Source: Bacillota bacterium
GTDB taxonomy: Bacteria > Bacillota > Clostridia > Oscillospirales > Oscillospiraceae
Direction of reading: 5' to 3'
Length of the DNA stretch: 11,304 nucleotides
Assembly (NCBI GenBank): GCA_017861415.1
Contig: JAGFXS010000028.1
Location: 1 to 11,304, forward strand
The notes beneath the pieces were generated by a model. The model was not told where the DNA came from, made no database searches, and saw only the letters and a program-made list of their open reading frames with translations. Numbering within the stretch: position 1 is the first letter of the stretch; each line of letters opens with the position of its first letter. Made by a program: the position numbers and the translations under genes. Of the stretch, positions 6,052-11,304 are shown piece by piece.

Positions 6052-6636
6052 TAGAAGAGCATGTCTCATGCCACGGGGAAAGAGGAAATTGTCATAATTG
6101 AGGAAAATGTGCAAGAAATAATCGAATAAATTGGCGACATAGTGTGTTTTTCACAAAATGGAGAAGGAGTTTTGGTCTGAAGCACATAGAAGTCACAAAT
6201 GCCATTTGCTAAAATACCGAAAAAGAACTGCAGGCGTGGGAATCATGAAGCATGATGACGGTGGCTGCAAGTAGCTGTTAAAGCTCTAGGATCCGAAAGC
6301 CGGCGACACGCAAGTTGCCTCAGGGAATGGGTTGAGCCCTGATATACGGCAGGCGGCACAGGTTACTGCAACGGGTGGGGTAGACCTGACATAGGGTAAC
6401 AGCAATTGAGCATGGAGGGGGATTGTGCAGCGGCACTACAGAACAGGAACAGTCGTATGAGGCATATCGGAAGGACAAGAGAGAGAATAGCCTGTAAGGC
6501 AAACATCGCATTCCAGACCATGGAGGCCAATGAGCCTACTGGTTGAGGGTTTGCACTGTGAACCCATAGTCTTTGGCGTTACAGCTGGTTTGGAAGCACC
6601 GTAATTTCCGTTCTATTTGAAAAGAGAGGTGTTCTT
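6046..6636. other. Long gap/leader before the permease, with several hairpins
   Basis: These 591 bases hold no coding frame with a credible start. The part at about 6230-6520 is richer in G and C and can form several local hairpins: ATCATG-AAG-CATGAT (6242-6256), GGCGAC/GTTGCC (6302-6319), TCAGGG/CCCTGA (6320-6342), CAGGT/ACCTG (6359-6388) and the alternative GTTAC/GTAAC (6362-6400). This is more structure than a plain spacer would show. It could be a regulatory leader of the permease or a degraded remnant of a structured element such as a group II intron. No reverse transcriptase and no domain V motif are visible. I see no clear promoter; TAAAAT at about 6210 lacks a good -35 box. Confidence 0.5.
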
Positions 6637-8106
6637 ATGGAAAAGACCGTAGAAAAAAAGAAGGCCGGTATCGGCGCATTTGACTTCTTCTGTATTGGTT
6701 TCGGCGCCATCGTTGGCGTAGGTTGGGCAGTGTCCATCAACAAGTGGATGGCCAGCACCGGTGGTGCGGTTCCGGCCGGTGTAGGTTACTTAATTGCTTT
6801 GATCATGATGATTCCCGTAGCACTTTGCTACTGTGAGCTAGCCCCCATGATGCCCGTTGCCGGCGGCGGCATGGCATATTCCTACAGAGCGTTCGGCGAA
6901 AAAGTTGGCTTTATCTCCGGCTGGGCAGCCTTCGGCGCATTCGTTACCCTGCTCCCCTGGGAAGCCATTTACGTGGTCGACATTCTCAGCATCCTGATCC
7001 CCTCCGTCAAGGGCCCCCTGCTCTACACATTGGGCGGTGGCGATGTCTACCTTGGGCATCTGCTTGTCGGCACATTCTTCTCCCTGCTGCTGTTCTGGAT
7101 CAACTGGAAGGGCGCAACCTCTTCTGCCATGATGCAGAGAGTTCTGACGATTTTCCTGATCTGTGCGGGATTGGGCGCAATGATTGTTGCACTGACGCAG
7201 TTTGATCCTGTAAACTATCAGCCTATCTATGAAAACGTGGGCCGTGGCGATCACAAGACCTTCTTTGGCGGCACCTTCGCCATCATGGCTTCCGCGCCCT
7301 TCTTCCTCTGCGGCTTTGAAACCATTCCTCAGGCCGTGGAAGAAGCCTCTGGCGACGTGTCCACCGTTGGTAAGACAGTGGTTCTGTCTGTTGGCTGTGC
7401 ATGTCTGTTCTACGCAGGTCTGCTCTTCGCTCTGGGCGGAGCAATGCCTTGGCAGGATTTCTACAACATCGGCAAGTCCCCCGCAGCAGGCCACCTGTTC
7501 CTGTATGTCTTCGGCGAGAAGAGCGCAATGGGTATCTTCATGTATTACTTCCTGATGACTGGCGCCCTGTGCGGTCTGTTTACCACTTGGAACAGCTTCA
7601 TGATGGCATCCCCCCGTCTGCTCATGGGCATGGCCCGCGGCTACTTGGTTCCCAATGGCCTGAAGAAAGAGCATCCCCAGTATAAGACTCCTTCCAATGC
7701 GATGATCTTCTGTCTGGTGCTCTCCATCAGCGGTCCCTTCCTGGGCATCGGCCTGATCAACGCTCTGACCTCTTTCTCCGCAGCTGGCTTCGTGCTCTCC
7801 TGGTTCCTGACCTCCGCTTCCGCCATGAGACTGCGCAAGACCGCGCCCGACGCACATCGGCCCTACAAAATGCCCGGCGGTTTTGGCATGGCTACCTTTG
7901 CCACTGTCGCGATGGCCATCATTTTGGTGCTGCTCTTTGTTCCCGGAAACCCCGTCTACATGGGCATGGAGGCTATCGTGATCTTTATTGGCTGGATGCT
8001 TTTGGGCGTTGTATTCTACCTTTCCTGCAGCGGTCAGAGAAAGTCTGTCACCCAAGCAGAGCGGGAAGCAGCACTGTTTGCTCACGCTGGGCAGAACAAG
8101 GCCTAA
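6637..8106 (+). CDS. APC-superfamily amino acid/amine permease
   Basis: This 489-residue integral membrane protein should import an amino acid, amine or related compound. Hydrophobic segments fit about 12 membrane helices, at roughly 15-35, 46-66, 92-118, 138-156, 167-187, 211-230, 246-268, 297-316, 354-371, 374-394, 417-435 and 444-463, with a short charged cytoplasmic tail. Helix 1 carries GFGAIVGVGW (21-30), the equivalent of the glycine-rich substrate-binding motif of the family. Helix 6 ends in CGFETIPQAVEEA (225-237), typical of the superfamily. The ribosome binding site AGAGGTG lies about 5 bases before ATG 6637. It is a single-gene unit, with a terminator at 8203-8233. The two PucR regulators upstream are possible controllers. 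Substrate cannot be assigned; polyamine, amino acid or amino-acid-derived compounds are all possible. Confidence 0.93.
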   Translation: MEKTVEKKKAGIGAFDFFCIGFGAIVGVGWAVSINKWMASTGGAVPAGVGYLIALIMMIPVALCYCELAPMMPVAGGGMAYSYRAFGEKVGFISGWAAFGAFVTLLPWEAIYVVDILSILIPSVKGPLLYTLGGGDVYLGHLLVGTFFSLLLFWINWKGATSSAMMQRVLTIFLICAGLGAMIVALTQFDPVNYQPIYENVGRGDHKTFFGGTFAIMASAPFFLCGFETIPQAVEEASGDVSTVGKTVVLSVGCACLFYAGLLFALGGAMPWQDFYNIGKSPAAGHLFLYVFGEKSAMGIFMYYFLMTGALCGLFTTWNSFMMASPRLLMGMARGYLVPNGLKKEHPQYKTPSNAMIFCLVLSISGPFLGIGLINALTSFSAAGFVLSWFLTSASAMRLRKTAPDAHRPYKMPGGFGMATFATVAMAIILVLLFVPGNPVYMGMEAIVIFIGWMLLGVVFYLSCSGQRKSVTQAEREAALFAHAGQNKA

Positions 8107-8202
8107 GAAAGCTACGGCAGCTTAACCATACCAGATATACATCCCTAAAAAGCTAACCTGCCTTCCTGCAAAAGGCGGATAGTGAACTCGAACCTCTATG
8201 TG

Positions 8203-8233
8203 CAAGGCGGACAGCAATAGCTGTCCGCCTTTG
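8203..8233 (+). terminator. Terminator of the permease gene
   Basis: AAGGCGGACAGC (8204-8215) pairs perfectly with GCTGTCCGCCTT (8220-8231), a 12-bp GC-rich stem with loop AATA, followed by TG TCATATT. It is 97 bases after the permease stop. The T-tract is poor, so termination may be partial. Confidence 0.65.
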
Positions 8234-8348
8234 TCATATTCAAAATAGAATCCCAACTGCGAAACATGCGCCTTGGTCATCTCTGCTCGACTGGGGTAAA
8301 CCGGTTATATTTTGGGTGAAAAAAGGAACAATAATTTTCGAATCCATG

Positions 8349-8377
8349 TTGACAAAGAAGTTAGTCAATGATAACAT
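8349..8377 (+). promoter_or_regulatory. Promoter of the DUF3793-flavodoxin operon with overlapping inverted repeat
   Basis: A consensus -35 TTGACA (8349-8354), 17-base spacer and -10 TAACAT (8372-8377) predict a start near 8384. The -35 box forms an inverted repeat with the spacer: TTGAC (8349-8353), ten bases, GTCAA (8364-8368), a candidate repressor site. The bases AATGATAA (8367-8374) resemble half of a Fur box, but the full 19-base match is only about 10 of 19. Confidence 0.7.
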
Positions 8378-8390
8378 TTGAACATGAAAG

Positions 8391-8408
8391 AGTTAGCGAA
8401 AGCTAACT
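8391..8408 (+). other. Leader hairpin with GNRA tetraloop
   Basis: AGTTAGC (8391-8397) and GCTAACT (8402-8408) form a 7-bp stem closed by a GAAA loop, near the predicted 5' end of the DUF3793-flavodoxin transcript. It has no T-tract and is not a terminator. It may stabilise the mRNA or serve as a binding site. Confidence 0.45.
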
Positions 8409-8447
8409 AAAATCAAGAAACGCTGTCAGACAAGGAGCCGTTAGGGT

Positions 8448-9008
8448 ATGGATGCATTTATCAAAGAGTGGGTAGAAATCAGCGCGACAGATGATGTGGC
8501 CAGCTGCCATTTTTGCGGCAACATCGGCGTGGTCTATCTTGGTGTAAAGCCCGCGGAGATTATCCATGTGTCCAGAGAGAAATTTCATCGATGCACGCTG
8601 CTAAGAAACCAGCTGGAGTTTCGGGTCCTGGAAATGACACAGGATAAAATTAAGCTGTTTGTCTTTCATCGACAGAGATTGGAGGAGATATTGAACAAAA
8701 AGAATATCCATAATCACCTGAAAAAACTAGGTTATGGTGAAGAATTTGACCTGGATGCTTATGTGGCTACCTTGGTGGGCCGCCTGCGAAGCAATGGGAT
8801 ATTTCCTCACGAGATTGGTTTTTTTCTGGGCTATCCAGTGAAGGATGTCTTGAGCTTTATGGGGCTGATTGATCTGCCATTGGTGAAAACCATGGGTTGG
8901 CGCATGTATGGGGATACCCGGATTTCCGAGGAATTGTATTATAAAGTGAAAAATGTAAAGACGGAAATTATTAATTATGCAAAACAAACACATAACAATT
9001 TGTGCTAA
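8448..9008 (+). CDS. DUF3793 family protein
   Basis: This 186-residue cytoplasmic protein belongs, by recognition of its pattern, to DUF3793, a Firmicutes family without assigned chemistry. The basis is the block HEIGFFLGYPVKDVLSFMGL at about 122-141, together with the GVKPAEII segment (32-39) and the L..HRQRLEEIL stretch. An early CxxC pair (C20, C23) is present. There is no signal peptide or membrane helix. The ribosome binding site AAGGAG is at 8432-8437, 10 bases before ATG 8448. The flavodoxin gene starts 16 bases after its stop, so the two form an operon from the promoter at 8349-8377. DUF3793 genes often stand next to flavodoxin genes, to my recollection, which suggests a role with flavodoxin (electron transfer partner, flavin handling or regulation). 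The function is unknown. Confidence 0.82.
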   Translation: MDAFIKEWVEISATDDVASCHFCGNIGVVYLGVKPAEIIHVSREKFHRCTLLRNQLEFRVLEMTQDKIKLFVFHRQRLEEILNKKNIHNHLKKLGYGEEFDLDAYVATLVGRLRSNGIFPHEIGFFLGYPVKDVLSFMGLIDLPLVKTMGWRMYGDTRISEELYYKVKNVKTEIINYAKQTHNNLC

Positions 9009-9024
9009 GGAAAGGACGGAAACT

Positions 9025-9453
9025 ATGAAGAAAGCAAGCATTATTTTTGGCAGTACAACAGGGAACACGGAGGCCGTGGCCAATACCATTGCGGAGAACA
9101 TGATTGACTACGAGGTTAAGCTTTATTACGTGACCGATGCCACAGAAGCTGCAGTCAAGGAAGTGGATTTGGTGCTCTACGGATGTTCCACTTGGGGCTA
9201 CGGTGAGTTGCAGGAGGACTTCGTCCCCTACTACAACAACATCATGACGGATCAGTTGCTCCGCGGGAAGAGTGTTGGCGTGTTTGGCTGCGGGGATAAG
9301 GAAAACTATGAAGACGTGTTTTGTGCGGCAGCTGACCTGATTAAGGCAAAGGCCCAGCAGTGTGGTGCAATCATCGTAGGGGACATTCTTCGCGTGGACA
9401 GTGAGCCAGCTGACAATACAGATGCTATTGTTGCCTATGCAAGATCTCTCTAA
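9025..9453 (+). CDS. Flavodoxin
   Basis: This 142-residue short-chain flavodoxin is a small FMN protein that carries electrons at low potential in the cytoplasm and can replace ferredoxin. The phosphate-binding loop is FGSTTGNTEAVA (8-19). The first flavin-stacking loop is CSTWGYGELQEDF (54-66) with Trp57, and the second is GCGDKENYEDVFC (88-100) with Tyr95. I chose ATG 9025: a frame open from 8977 would add 16 unrelated residues overlapping the DUF3793 gene, while MKKASIIFGS is the normal start of a flavodoxin. The purine-rich AAGGAAAGGACGG stretch just upstream serves as ribosome binding site. It is the second gene of the DUF3793 operon and is followed by a strong terminator. Flavodoxins are often induced when iron is short, but the iron-responsive site here is not convincing. 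Confidence 0.95.
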   Translation: MKKASIIFGSTTGNTEAVANTIAENMIDYEVKLYYVTDATEAAVKEVDLVLYGCSTWGYGELQEDFVPYYNNIMTDQLLRGKSVGVFGCGDKENYEDVFCAAADLIKAKAQQCGAIIVGDILRVDSEPADNTDAIVAYARSL

Positions 9454-9469
9454 GGATACATAGGAGTGG

Positions 9470-9505
9470 GGGCTGGGAATCATCAGGATTCTCAGCCCTT
9501 ATTTT
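9470..9505 (+). terminator. Terminator of the DUF3793-flavodoxin operon
   Basis: GGGCTGGGAATC (9470-9481) pairs with GATTCTCAGCCC (9487-9498) with one G-U pair, a 12-bp stem and 5-base loop, followed by TTATTTTCGTTT. This is a convincing intrinsic terminator 16 bases after the flavodoxin stop. Confidence 0.85.
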
Positions 9506-9507
9506 CG

Positions 9508-9536
9508 TTTACACGCCGTGTCCGATGTGCTATTAT
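9508..9536 (+). promoter_or_regulatory. Promoter of the FMN reductase-like gene
   Basis: -35 TTTACA (9508-9513), 17-base spacer and -10 TATTAT (9531-9536), the latter preceded by TGC so that it is also an extended -10. The -35 box begins directly after the T-rich exit of the preceding terminator. The predicted start near 9543 leaves a leader of more than 100 bases. Confidence 0.65.
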
Positions 9537-9665
9537 GAAGCCAGAAAATCGGGCCGGAGCTTGCCCTGAGCCAGGGAAGGAAAACAATCGTGAAAATTTT
9601 GTGAAGGCCTGCATAAAAATGGTATGCCGCCGTCAACGCAGATGAGAGGAACGTGTGATTATTAT

Positions 9666-10367
9666 ATGAAGATCACTGTGATTTACGGAACGGGGCGCAA
9701 AGGGAAATCCAGTACATACCACATTGCCCAGCAGTTTATTGAGGAACTGTCTGAGGGGGATTCGGTCGCAGAGTTCTTCCTGCCCCAGGCAATGCCGAAC
9801 TTTTGCAGGGGCTGCTGGCAGTGCTTTACAGATTACACCAAGTGCCCGGACTACGATCACCTGAAGCCCATGATCGAAGCCATGGAGGCGTCGGATCTGA
9901 TAATCATGACAGCGCCCGTCTACGTCTACCACGTCCCGGGGCAGGTGAAGGCATTTTTGGACCATTTCGCCTACCGATGGATGCCGCACCAACCCAGTGC
10001 CGCCATGTTTCACAAACAGGCCCTGCTCATCTCCACCGCAGCGGGAGCGGGGACGAAATCGACCCTGAAGGACTTGAAGGACAGTATGGAGTACTGGGGT
10101 GTGGCCCGCACCTACACCTATGGGAAAAATGTCCGTGCCGCAGATTTCGATGGTGTTAGCCAGAAAATCCGGGAGGAAATCCATCGGGATGTGAAAAGGC
10201 TGTCGCCGAAGATCAAAGCCAGAGCATTTGGGATTACCCCCACCTGGAAGGTAAAGGGACTATTCTATGTCATGAGGGCCATGCAGAAAAAGTTTGGTTT
10301 TAATGAAGCAGATGTGGCCTACTGGAAAGCCCAGGGCTGGTTGGGGCAGGTACGACCCTGGAAATGA
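9666..10367 (+). CDS. FMN reductase-like flavoprotein with iron-sulfur flavoprotein cysteine motif
   Basis: This protein of 233 residues from ATG 9666 has the flavodoxin-like fold of NAD(P)H-dependent FMN reductases. It starts MKITVIYGTGRKGKSST (flavin phosphate loop, about 7-17), then PxYxxHVPGQVKAFLDHF (84-101) and STAAGAG (123-129). Four cysteines, C47, C50, C53 and C60, have spacing C-x2-C-x2-C-x6-C. Archaeal iron-sulfur flavoproteins use such a compact motif for a 4Fe-4S cluster, so this may be an Fe-S flavoprotein that moves electrons between a donor and a small acceptor. In-frame ATGs at 9624 and 9642 exist; I prefer 9666 because the family begins there, although GAGAGGAA (9644-9651) is 14 bases away and not ideal. 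The last 45 residues are basic and of unknown role. It is a single-gene unit with its own promoter and terminator. Confidence 0.85.
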   Translation: MKITVIYGTGRKGKSSTYHIAQQFIEELSEGDSVAEFFLPQAMPNFCRGCWQCFTDYTKCPDYDHLKPMIEAMEASDLIIMTAPVYVYHVPGQVKAFLDHFAYRWMPHQPSAAMFHKQALLISTAAGAGTKSTLKDLKDSMEYWGVARTYTYGKNVRAADFDGVSQKIREEIHRDVKRLSPKIKARAFGITPTWKVKGLFYVMRAMQKKFGFNEADVAYWKAQGWLGQVRPWK

Positions 10368-10404
10368 AGCCCCAGTACAGGCCCTATCCTCTGGAAACGA
10401 GATC

Positions 10405-10443
10405 ACAATCCCCGCCGGAACATAAGCCGGCGGGGATTGTTTT
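10405..10443 (+). terminator. Terminator of the FMN reductase-like gene
   Basis: ACAATCCCCGCCGG (10405-10418) pairs perfectly with CCGGCGGGGATTGT (10427-10440) around an 8-base loop, followed by TTT. The stem is very stable and lies 37 bases after the stop codon. Confidence 0.88.
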
Positions 10444-10469
10444 ACGTGTTGTCTTTACCCGGTTAAAAT
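10441..10469 (+). promoter_or_regulatory. Promoter of the FAD-dependent oxidoreductase gene
   Basis: -35 TTTACG (10441-10446), 17-base spacer and -10 TAAAAT (10464-10469). The -35 box overlaps the T-tract of the preceding terminator. Predicted start near 10476 gives a leader of about 55 bases, within which TGGAC and GTCCA (about 10481-10503) could pair. Confidence 0.55.
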
Positions 10470-10530
10470 TCCTGTTTCTGGACAACATATGAAAAAGTCC
10501 AAAGGCATTGATTTGGAAGGAGGAACATAG

Positions 10531-11304
10531 ATGGAATCTGTATGGAAACAGGGGATTCAGTGGCAGCACAGGCCTCGTTTGCAGGGGGATATGGAGGTGG
10601 AGGCTGCCGTCATCGGGGGTGGCATGGCTGGAATTCTAACAGCATATTTCTTGCAGCGGCGAAACGTGAAAACCATTGTGCTAGAAGCGGCCAAGATCGG
10701 CAGCGGACAGACCGGGAACACCACTGCCAAAATCACATCCCAGCATAACCTGATCTATCACAAGCTGATGCAGGAGTTTGGGGAGGAGAAGGCCCGGCAG
10801 TATGCAAGGGCCAATCAGGAGGCCATTGAGGAATACCGGAGACTGGTGAAGGAACTGGGCATTGACTGCGCCTTGGAAGACCGCCCTGCGTACCTATATT
10901 GCCGGGACGAGGCACATGTGGGACTGTTGGAGCAGGAGACCGATGCCGCCAAGGAGCTGGGAATCCACGCCGAGCTGACCCTGCATACTACCCTGCCCTT
11001 TTCCGTAGCGGGCGCTGTAAAATTTCACGATCAAGCCCAGTTTCAGCCGCTGACATTTCTACAGGCCATCGCCAAATGCCTGACCATTTACGAAGGCACC
11101 CGGGTGATCACCGTGGAGGATCAGCGCATTATGACCGACTGCGGAACCGTTAAGGCTAAATATATTGTGTTTGCCACCCATTTCCCCTTCTTGAACCGGC
11201 CAGGCTACTACTTTGCAAGGATGCATCAGGAGCGCAGCTATGTGCTTGCCCTTCAAAAGGCCGCCCGTTTGGATGGCATGTATCTGGGTATTGACGGAGA
11301 TGAG
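10531..11304 (+). CDS. FAD-dependent oxidoreductase, DAO family, YhfW-like (3' end cut by window edge)
   Basis: The window holds the first 258 residues of a DAO-type flavoenzyme. The dinucleotide-binding fold starts with AAVIGGGMAGILTAY (25-39), with the GxGxxG at 29-34 and the ribose-binding acid at Glu52 (IVLEA). TGNTTAKITSQHNLIYHKL (61-79) is characteristic, to my recollection, of the Bacillus YhfW group, in which a glycine-oxidase-like domain is followed by a C-terminal Rieske 2Fe-2S domain; that part would lie beyond the window. A second FAD-contact motif, YIVFATHFP (211-219), resembles the ATxxxP element. The start is well supported by AAGGAGG (10518-10524). The protein has no clear signal peptide and is probably cytoplasmic. 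Substrate is unknown. It follows three other flavin or Fe-S genes, each apparently transcribed from its own promoter. Confidence 0.9.
   Translation, partial: MESVWKQGIQWQHRPRLQGDMEVEAAVIGGGMAGILTAYFLQRRNVKTIVLEAAKIGSGQTGNTTAKITSQHNLIYHKLMQEFGEEKARQYARANQEAIEEYRRLVKELGIDCALEDRPAYLYCRDEAHVGLLEQETDAAKELGIHAELTLHTTLPFSVAGAVKFHDQAQFQPLTFLQAIAKCLTIYEGTRVITVEDQRIMTDCGTVKAKYIVFATHFPFLNRPGYYFARMHQERSYVLALQKAARLDGMYLGIDGDE

Larger units (their letters stand above)
8107..8447. other. 341-base intergenic region with terminator, promoter and hairpin
   Basis: This gap contains the permease terminator (8203-8233), a short direct repeat upstream of it (8171-8181), the palindrome AACCGGTT near 8299-8306, the promoter of the DUF3793-flavodoxin operon (8349-8377) and a GAAA-capped leader hairpin (8391-8408). 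No small gene with a ribosome binding site was found. Confidence 0.7.

Noticed and set aside
6361..6392. T-box-like sequence (GGGTGGGG) in the permease leader
   Set aside because: The rest of the T-box core is absent and there is no terminator/antiterminator pair before the gene.
6320..6511. 63-codon minus-strand frame in the permease leader
   Set aside because: Its translation has low complexity in Cys, Pro and Ser with no recognisable domain and no ribosome binding site. The region looks like structured non-coding sequence.
6838..8085. 415-codon open frame on the minus strand inside the permease gene
   Set aside because: It is antisense to a clear membrane transporter, its translation is rich in His, Gln, Gly and Cys with no domain pattern, and it has no ribosome binding site of note. 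It is a by-product of codon bias in the real gene.
8364..8382. Fur box over the flavodoxin operon promoter
   Set aside because: Only the AATGATAA half fits; the whole site matches about 10 of 19 positions by hand, little better than AT-rich background.
8977..9024. Extended flavodoxin start at 8977
   Set aside because: The added 16 residues overlap the DUF3793 gene and precede the standard flavodoxin N-terminus, while ATG 9025 has a purine-rich ribosome binding site.

Overview
This window looks like chromosomal DNA from an anaerobic, fermentative Firmicute of the class Clostridia, plausibly an Oscillospiraceae-like gut bacterium. The reasons are roughly even base composition with strong AGGAGG-type ribosome binding sites, butyryl-CoA-dehydrogenase-type acyl-CoA dehydrogenases, paired PucR regulators, a DUF3793-flavodoxin operon and short intrinsic terminators. 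The genus is inferred from gene content only. No rRNA, tRNA, CRISPR array or intact mobile element was found.

Left part (1-3400), acyl-CoA oxidation. A minus-strand unit encodes a cysteine-rich Rrf2/IscR-type regulator and then an acyl-CoA dehydrogenase that runs off the left edge. It has a good promoter at 1511-1539, overlapped by an IscR type-1-like operator (19 of 25 positions by hand count). On the plus strand, a possible 19-residue peptide gene with a strong ribosome binding site is followed by two hairpins, then by a second complete acyl-CoA dehydrogenase related to the first. After that comes a 387-base stretch that is GC-rich and hairpin-forming, preceded by an extended -10 box and closed by a strong hairpin. 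It may be a small RNA gene.

Middle (3400-8250), regulators and transporter. Two related PucR-family regulators are divergently transcribed across a 187-base gap. A 649-base gap with no convincing ORF but several hairpins leads to an APC-superfamily amino acid or amine permease. A reasonable but unproven reading is that the PucR proteins sense a substrate, the permease imports it, and the dehydrogenases act on the acyl-CoA made from it.

Right part (8250-11304), flavin and Fe-S redox proteins. A promoter with an inverted repeat drives a DUF3793 protein and a flavodoxin. Next, each apparently with its own promoter, come an FMN reductase-like protein whose four cysteines match the compact cluster motif of iron-sulfur flavoproteins, and the N-terminal part of an FAD-dependent oxidoreductase of the YhfW type (DAO domain, usually followed by a Rieske domain), cut by the right edge. 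The promoters of these last two genes begin in or just after the T-tract of the preceding terminator.

The best candidates for undescribed biology are the small peptide gene at 1616-1675, the structured stretch at 3191-3377, the long leader at 6046-6636 and the IscR-like operator. All were judged by eye and none was tested by search or folding.
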